From assembly GCA_025617745.1 (NCBI GenBank), contig CM046864.1:3246616-3310615 (forward strand): a stretch of 64,000 nt of DNA, read 5' to 3'. Below, in pieces: positions 46,501-55,500 of this stretch. A model generated the notes under the pieces. The model was not told the origin of the DNA, searched no databases, and was given only the letters and a program-made list of their open reading frames with translations. Each line of letters starts with the position of its first letter. Within the stretch, counting starts at the first letter, position 1. Origin of the DNA: Heliocidaris erythrogramma. Taxonomy: Eukaryota; Echinodermata; Echinoidea; Camarodonta; Echinometridae. The position numbers were made by a program, and so were the translations under genes.

Positions 46501-49500
46501 AAATATTTTTACGCTTAGGTGTACCTAATGAGATCCTGTCTGATAATGGCACCCAGTTTGTTTCGGGAGTTATGAAAGAGGCTGCCCGATTGTTAGGGGT
46601 GAATCAGTTTCATACCAGACCATACCATCCTATGGCTAACGGGGCATGTGAACGGTTCCACGGTACCCTTAAGTAGATGTTGCGTAGGATGTGCCAAGAG
46701 TGTCCTTAGACTACTATTTGCTTATCGTGAGGTTCCTCATGAGAGTTTAGGGTATTCCCCTTTTGAATTAATGTATGGTAGGACTGTTACAATGCGACTG
46801 CATTCCCTTTCCTCCTAAACCCTCATAACCTTGTTTAGTTACATAGACAAAGAATGTAGTAGGCTTGTTAAATTGAATGGGATGTGTAGCCAAGCAATGT
46901 AGGCATTATTAGTCTTAGGTCAGCAAACTTTGGTGTTGCAATTGGGCAGGTGTTTGTGTGTGTGGTTGTGTATGTGGAGAGAGAGAGGACATTTTTATAT
47001 AGAAGGGGAGTAGAAGGAATTTTGATGGGGCAATTTTGTATAGGGGGTTCAGTATTAGGGGAGTAAGACGAATTTTGGGTGGAGCAGGAGTTGAGTATTG
47101 AGTATTGTGGGTTAGAGTTTTTTGAGTTTTGATTAAATTGCTTTGGAGATCTCAAGAGAGTCAGACATTGTTTGATGTTGCCCGAGTGATGAGCGAGTGT
47201 AGGCCGCCAAGAAGGTGATTGCTGCAGGCTATGCATTCTGCTGGCGTAGCAGACTTTTCCCTACTGGCAGGTTCCAGGCAGTAGAGGCCGTGGTAGAGAG
47301 CCTCATCAGCCCTCACATCTTCTTGCATTATTGTTTTCATCAGAACTGTAAGTTATGGTAGTATTTTTGTTCTAAGTAGTTGTCTTATTTGTTATTTAAT
47401 GTATTAAGAATATATGTAGAAAATTGGAGAAGTCCGCAAAGTCTTATTTTTATTGTCAAATTCTAACTATGGGTAAAGGGAAGAAAGTCCCAAAAAGGAA
47501 TGTTAAATTTTGTCTTATTTCATTGAATTAATTTATGTGAAATTTAACAGAAGAAAAACTGTATCATTGATTCATCACTAGGTAGAATTTTTTTTCAATA
47601 CACGATATTCACTTTGAAGATAAGAAACCTAGTCATGAAATGCAGTTTATTTTACATTTGTTATTACCTGAAAAGATGGTTATATTTTGTACATTGCATG
47701 CATGAACGGAAAGCTTTTTTCTATATGCTACACATGCCTGTGAGGTCGAATGATTGTTTTATCTTATTGAATGAGGAAGAGTTAACTTTGACAAGTTCAT
47801 TCTGCTTTAGATATCCTGAAATTATATTATAGAAGTGATGTATCTAAAGGCAGCTATTTCATTTTAGAATTTACAGATGAAAGATACCGTACATAGTCGC
47901 TTTAATAGAAATTTTGCTTATTTAAATCGTAGTCCTGATTCATCGATGGAATGGTGCTCATAGTCGCTATACCCAGACATCGTAGCTAACTGATAGTCTT
48001 CAACTCAAGTTCATAAAGTTGTGGGTCAGGGAAACACCGGTCAGACTTCGCATGCCACTTCACACATCGGGTTACTTCATATTGGTCACTGCATGCATCT
48101 CGTCAGAGGACTCAAAGAGAAGGTTGTCCTCATGAACTCTTCACATGGATTCTTAATACTGGATGCCTCATAGTCAAGATCATGTTAATTATTTTATATA
48201 AATTGACTGAGCTTATCGTGTTTCTTAAGGGTTTGCATTGCTTAACAAAATTTCGCTTCAATATTATTTTCAATTTACTTACCCTGTCTCATACTTTGTG
48301 CAAGGTTATGTTTACCTCCAATTTGGTTACTTAGTTAATGTATCAATATACTGCCAATAATCTCTTTCAGTAGCGGTCAAGTTTTACTTCATAACTCAGC
48401 TTATCTCTTGCCCTTCCTCTTGATGTTTTTCTCGGTTTGATCCTTATCCAATATGAAGATTGATTGGTCTTCCTTATTTCGTTTCCATTAAAAACATTTA
48501 TATTTGTTACAGTCTTCGTTGATGATTTGGTTTAAAACAACATTCTATTCTGCTGATATTTTATGCCATTTTATAATGTTACTCCTTCTTTTCTACATGT
48601 TATTCTATTTGATACTGTTTTATTTGTATTTATTGATCCCCCAGGAGTACTGCAAGTCGGAATGGGGGACCCTCAGGGTTTCGGTGATTCAGTTTGCCTG
48701 CCCCATTCCTGGCAACTTGTCAGTACAATTGGGGGATCGATTACATTAATTTCAACCTTCCTGTATTGTGTTTTGTTCTTCTTTGTAATTATACATGTAT
48801 GTATTTTGATTTGCCGAATAAAATAATAATAATAGAGAGGGTTTTTTTTTCTTTTTAGTGTGTGTACACACCAATGACCGGTCCAGTGTAGGTAGTTCAT
48901 TTATTTCATAATTTAAGTAATAATACTCCGAAGGATGAAATAGTCATTGCTGGCAATATATTTTCTTTGTAATAATATTGAAACTGGGAATTATTTGATT
49001 ACATGTAATTACATTGATAATATTGAAATTTGAAATCATTGAATTACCTTTAATTGCATTGATAATACTGGATATTGGAAATTATTTAATCACATTATAT
49101 TCTCTATTACATGTTGAATACAAATTGTTTTGCTTTGTCAATTATTCGCGTTAATACATTATTGAACCGATGGCTCTGAATTAAATTTTTATATATACTA
49201 TGTCTTAGTGAAATCGCCTGTTCATTTTGCTGTACCTGTGATACATGTACCTTTCAATACAGGATTTAACTTATCGTAAGAATAGTTATTTACAGGACGA
49301 ATATCTGACATGGACAATTAGAGGGCCTATGACCATCCTTAAGGAATTGTGGACAACAGAAGTCCCAGAAGAAGAAGTCAAATCAACTTACCATTATGTC
49401 ATTGATTTGCAGGAACGGCTAGAATCTACTTGTGAGTTGCCAAGAAGGAACTGACGAAGGCCTCAATGAAGTACAAGAAACACTTCGACGTCAAAGCTAA

Positions 49501-52500
49501 GGAGAGAAGATTCGAGTGCGGTGATCGTGTTCTCATGCTCTTACCAACGAACAACAACAAACTACTCATGCAGTGGAAAGGTCCATATAAGATCGTGAAG
49601 TTGATGGTGAACGGAAAGGAGAAGACTTATCACGCTAATCTTCTGAAGAGGTACGTAGAGAGGAGAAGTTTCAACTCAGACACAGGCTAGTGCAGTCCAC
49701 ATCGTGGATGAGGATAATAGAATGGATGGTTCTGCGAGGATGTTATTCCCATCTGTTGAGCCGACAGAGGACATCAATGACATAAGGTTTGGCGACGACG
49801 TCCATGTCGACAAGCAGATTGAGATGCGGAATCTTTTGGGGAAATTTGAAGATGTCCTCACCGATGTCCCATGGAAGACGGACATCATTACCCATTCAGT
49901 AAAGCTTTCTTCAAACTAGCATATTCGATCTCGTCCCTACCCTGTACCCCAAGCTTTGAGAGAGACAATTAAAGAGGAGGTGGATACCATATGCTAATGA
50001 TGGGCATTTTAAAGAAATCAACCTCGCCCTATGCATCACCAGTTGTCATAGTAAAGAAGAAGGACGGCAAGAATAGATTTTGTGTAGACTACAAAAGAAT
50101 CAATGCCATCACCGTGCATGATTGACAACGAACCATTTCCGAATATCGATGAGATCATTTCTGAGGTTGGAGAAGTAAAGTTCTTCACGAAGATAGATCT
50201 TTCGAAGGGATATTGGCAGATTCCTGTAGCCGAAGAAGATCGGGAGAAGACGGCATTCGTGACCTGTGATGGCCAATACCAGTGTAGGGTACTAGGGTCC
50301 TTCCTTTGGTCAATGCCCCTGCTGTGTTTACCCGTATGATGAAGAGCTTACTTCAAGGTCTCCCTCACGTCCTTCATTTATTTACAAAGATGATATTTTG
50401 ATCTACAGTTCATCGTGGGACGAACATCTGGACGATGTCCGTCGAGTTTTGACACGATTGAGGGAAGCTCATCTAATTGCTCGACCGAGCAAGTGTCATG
50501 CTGCATGCATTTCTGTGGAGTTTCTAGGGCACATTGTTAGACAAGTACAGCCTAGTTACACATACAGTTTAAATCGCTATTTTGTCCTTGGAAATCAACT
50601 TTTTTGTTAATTCATCCTAGAGGCTTGACCTCTAAAATAAATATCAGAGCTATCAGGACACCCATGATAATTAGAAATACAAGCAGAAGTTTGATATCAC
50701 CTTCAAAACCCCATGTCGCCAGGAAAGGAAGTGCTCATATAACAAGTTCTTACTCGTTAACATAACATTCAAATTTAATCTTTTGTACGTCATTCCATTG
50801 ACCCTTAAGCGCCTTAATGACAAATGATATTACATAACAATTATGATGTTTTGATATTTCTCTTGGGGCTCATTTAGACTATGTCGCCAAATCGCAGTCA
50901 GATACGTTACCCTTTTTTGTGACTCCTCATAGAAGGTCAAAGTAATGCCGCATAGCAGTGTAATAGACCACTTCTGCATAATGTATACAAATTTATGCAC
51001 ATAATATTCTCTGAGCACCTAGTGACGAGCTATTCCATGAACGTGTTTTTTATAAATGAGCCTCAATGCTTGGAATTAGTTTGCATACTTTTGTTGATAT
51101 GCCCGGTAAGCTTTCAGGTTGTCAAGAACAACCTTTGTTTGAAAGGTATGCATAAAATTTGCATACATTACCGAAGTGGTCTTATTGAACGAGTTTAACA
51201 GAGTCAACCTCAAGCGCCTTATTTTCAAGATGGATTTGGCGCTCTATAAGTCACATTTATTATTATTATTATAAATGGCACCATGATACATTAATTGAAT
51301 CTCTTGTTACAAAACTATATACAGACTAGCAGAAGCAGCCCGTGAACATTCACACGCGCTAGCTAGTGTTTATGATTAATCACCGTACCGTATATTTGTC
51401 ACTGTCACATGGATAACATAAAACAAAATAGACACATGCCATTTACCATTCCACTTCATGAATTTATTACAGTCACCTTCAATAAGTGGATAATGTCTTC
51501 GTTTACAAAACTCAAGTAATCTTTGACAATTTCAGTTATTAAATTAAATCCAGATGACTAACAAATGGGAATCAATAGTGTTTCTATTAACTAATCTACC
51601 CTTGTGAAGGCCCTGGAGTAACCTACCCACAAGGGAACTTTTGCACTGAATCGTGAACCAACTTTGAATCCTACTCCTTCACTCACTCTGAATATAAGAC
51701 CCTGTGCTGATCTTAACTCAGTACCCTATTAATACTCAACTCTTGCTTGCTCTACATTAAGATCCTGTATTGATCTTAATTCATATCTCATCCAAACTAT
51801 CACATTTAATGCCTTCCCTAGCATACCTTGCATTCACAAAACAATCTCAAAATATCTTATTTTCACTAAACCAAATATCATTTGGAGACCACACGCACAA
51901 AGTGCAAACCAGGCCGGCTATAATGCAATACATGTAAAGTTACGTGAATTATTCAATGTTCAACATTGTAAAGCTCCACAAATTGTTCATCGTTCAACAT
52001 TCTCAAAAGTGTGATGTAATCGCGCAAATATATCACCGCGTATTGTTCATCTCCTGCCTCACTGAGCTGATGATCCGTTGACTTCGTCGTATCCAACCGG
52101 CTTCGCCGATGTTGCTAGATGCATTGGCGGATCCGGGGGGGGGGGGGGCACAGCCGGCCCGTGCCCCCCCCCCCCCTTTGGAGGAGAAGTATGAATTTTT
52201 ACCATAGACGATCCGCCATTTTATCGATTGTGCCCCCCCTTTTAGAGTGAAGACCTTTTTTTTTTTTTTTTTTTTTGCTTGTCAGGGAATTATGGAGGGA
52301 CACTGAACCCCAGAACCGCTTACTAAGGGATTTTTTAAGGTTTGACGAAAAATTGTTTTTGTGCCTAAAAATAAGGAACTGGAAGTGGTTCACTTTCTGA
52401 AATTATTTAACTTTACGAAATGATTACATTTCACAACATATTTCATGAAATCTCATTAACAATTATCCAACATATCTTAATTACGCACTTTAACTCAAAT

Positions 52501-55500
52501 ATTGATAGCGTAGACTTATTCAAAGTACCAATACATTTGTCTCTTATTACTTTTGATGATTTAAAAGGGACAAATCTAACTCACCAGTGGTGCTTTAAAA
52601 AGTACAAAAAAATAACTCACCGGTGGTGCTTGATTTAATGAACCAACATTTTCTGCTCATGCGAAATGGCGGTCAACACCCCTTCAGAAAATAACCAGTC
52701 AAGTCTACAATACTTCTGACAAACGGCAATTACTTTACTGCCAGTGTTCCATTCAAAGTACATACAAAACTGCTGGAGAAGCCCTGCAAAGGCAGGTCTT
52801 CCTTCTGTACCTGGTTGGGTGTGTCTGCCCCAATACTCTCTGCCACTTGCTTGCTACAACCAAAGAGCGTAGGCAAGCTTAATTTGCATATTTTTACACC
52901 TGCAATTCTAAATCTGAGTATATACAAAAGAACCCTCCTGACCGAAAGGAATAAACAATACACTCACATAAAGCCTATCCTGGGCTGAATAAAATGAGGA
53001 ATGTACAAAATGCACCTTATCACAAACAATAGCCCTTCCACTTGCACTACATACTCCACCAATGGCACAAAAGACTCTTCATTCCACTCTCAATCTATCC
53101 ATCTATATATATGTATAGATAAAACAGGAGAAAGGAGGAGGAAAGAGGAAAGAGGATAGTAAATACAATCCCATTTCACATGTGACAGTCACAATAATCA
53201 AGTGAATAAAAAAAAAGTGTTATTTTTTTTTACCAAGAAGTATTTACGACATATGAGTATGTGTTATTTATCCGAATCTTCCATGAGTTCTGAAGAAAGT
53301 ACATTTTCATCTTGATGAAGACTAAATGACGATTGTTTTACTATATGAATGACTTAATAATGATTTTATTTATGTTACGTCGGCCCTGTGGCCTGTGGAT
53401 GACACACGATCTCATTTACACCCGGGCGGGATTCTCGCACATAGAGCATGGATATGATTATGTTCGAGTAGTATATCCATGCATAGAGCTAGAGGGAGCG
53501 ATTTGATATTGCCATGTTTATTTTGCAGTTGAAGCATACAGCCATTGTGGCCTAAAGATATGCCGATTTGCTGGCAAACTGTTTGTTGGAGAACAGTTGA
53601 AGGATACGAAGTATACAGCCATTGTGGCTTAAAGAATACCGATTGTGAGGCCATACTGTTCATTTGAATGCAATTGAAGTATACAGCCATTGTGGCCTAA
53701 AGATATGCAGATTTGCTGGTAAACGGTTGGTTTGAGAGCAGTTGAAGTATACAACCATGGCATTGCGGCAAAAAAAAGCTGATTTCCGGGCACACCGTTG
53801 AATTGAGTGCAGTTGTTACATCCAATGTGATGTCATACCGATTTTCTAGTACATATACTTATCCAAAACCGTCGAACTTTCTTTGTCGTTTCTCGAGAGC
53901 GAGTACCACTTGCTCCGAGCTGCAACTTGTTCACCAATTCGTGTTTTCACTATGCTTTCTTTATGTCGGTATAATGTAGATATAGAAAATATATTGGCTT
54001 TCTAGCGGAACGTAGAAGAGATAGAAAGTGAAATTTATTTTCATTATCGGACGCATACCGTAACGAACAAATGTATTACGTCTTTCGCGCCAACTGCGTT
54101 TTCCTTAATTCTCGGTAAAGCATTTGGGCCATAATTTCCCTACCCACTTACCCCCGACAATTTTTTTGTTTCTCCTCCACCCTTTTTAATAACGACGAGG
54201 ACACTGTGCGAAGATCATTCTTTGCATTTCTATTTATCTATTTATTCATGCATGTTCATAATGTCATAATACTGATACAGCAGATAGAGTACACAGAGGC
54301 ATAGCGTACATAATGAACACACAAAGGTGCTGCAACATAAGCTTATAAAGCTTGAGTATAGTCGTAACACACAGGTATGGGCCTATATTATATCTACTTT
54401 TGCTATGCTTATAGATTCCTTTGAAATGTTGACAACACGACGTCTTCGCGCGTCACTGTGAAAATCAAATTTGCTGTTTTCCCCAATGTTCAAGGGTGTA
54501 GTATGGAGAGGTAGATTGTGAAATTATAACTTGCTACTTTATCACATATTCAGTTTCACATACTTAATGGTATCGGGTTTTGTCTCTCGTTTTTTTTTAA
54601 CCTGTTAAATTAGTTTCGTATATCATTTTTTATCAAAATAATTTTTTTGCGCTATAGTAGCCACCGTGCAAACCATATTTTCATTTAGAACCACCCAAAA
54701 GCGTGATTGATAGTGGAATGCCCTTTTTAAACAAGTTTTACTCTGTATCTTATTCATTATTTATAAATTAACTTTATTTACTTTACAAGTTATATGCATG
54801 TGATACATGTAAAATAATGTATATTTATCTTAATTACTGTAAATGACGTAATCTAAAACATTGTCCTCATTAACTAAAATCACTTCAAAGGTCGTACTAT
54901 GCAACTACATCTAAGTCTAGCTAATTACTACAATTTAGTATTACTTATTTCACCTGTTATGTCCAAAGTTTTTATCATGTTTACACCGATAATACATATT
55001 CTTCTATGACCTTCGTCATAAATAACATTGTAAGCAGCAAAAATAATAAAGTGCGAGCGAGAGAGCGAGTACCACATGCTCCGAGCTGCAACTTGTTCAC
55101 CAATTCGTGTTTTCACTATTGCTTTCTTTATGTTCGTGTAAGGTAGATATAGAAAATAAATTAGCTTTCTAGCGGAACGTAGAAGAGATAGAAAGGCTAT
55201 GAGTGAGATAAGGTACTTTTTACGTTGTTTCTTCTCCTTTCATCTTTACTTGGCCAAGTTCTTTTATTTCACGATATTTTTGCATTTAGAAGGGAAACGT
55301 TATGTCTTAATACTAGTACTTTCCTAGCTGCCATGCATATCGATATTTAAAAGAACGTCGATAATTTTGCTTTTTATGGCATTGGTAAGTCTGTATGCCA
55401 TTTTCTTCATCTGTTGATAATTTTTTTCTTATGTACATGTATTATGACTAATGTACATGTATTATAAGCACAAAACTTGCTAAGTGAAACTCTATAAAAT

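Larger units (their letters stand above)
45290..50560 (+). mobile_element. Ty3/Gypsy retrotransposon, Gmr1-like domain order, decayed
   Basis: Order along the strand: protease tail (45340), integrase zinc-binding region and core (46030-46790), integrase C-terminus (49319-49690), then RT (49704-50545). Integrase before RT in a Gypsy-type pol is the arrangement named for Gmr1 elements. A 2.5-kb insertion splits the integrase and a 106-bp hAT-like MITE interrupts its core. No LTRs identified. RNase H not seen; sequence breaks off near 50545. Confidence 0.75.

Noticed and set aside
46868..47236. 122-codon minus-strand frame rich in Thr, Ser and Pro
   Set aside because: Low complexity, inside an insertion, no motif recognised.
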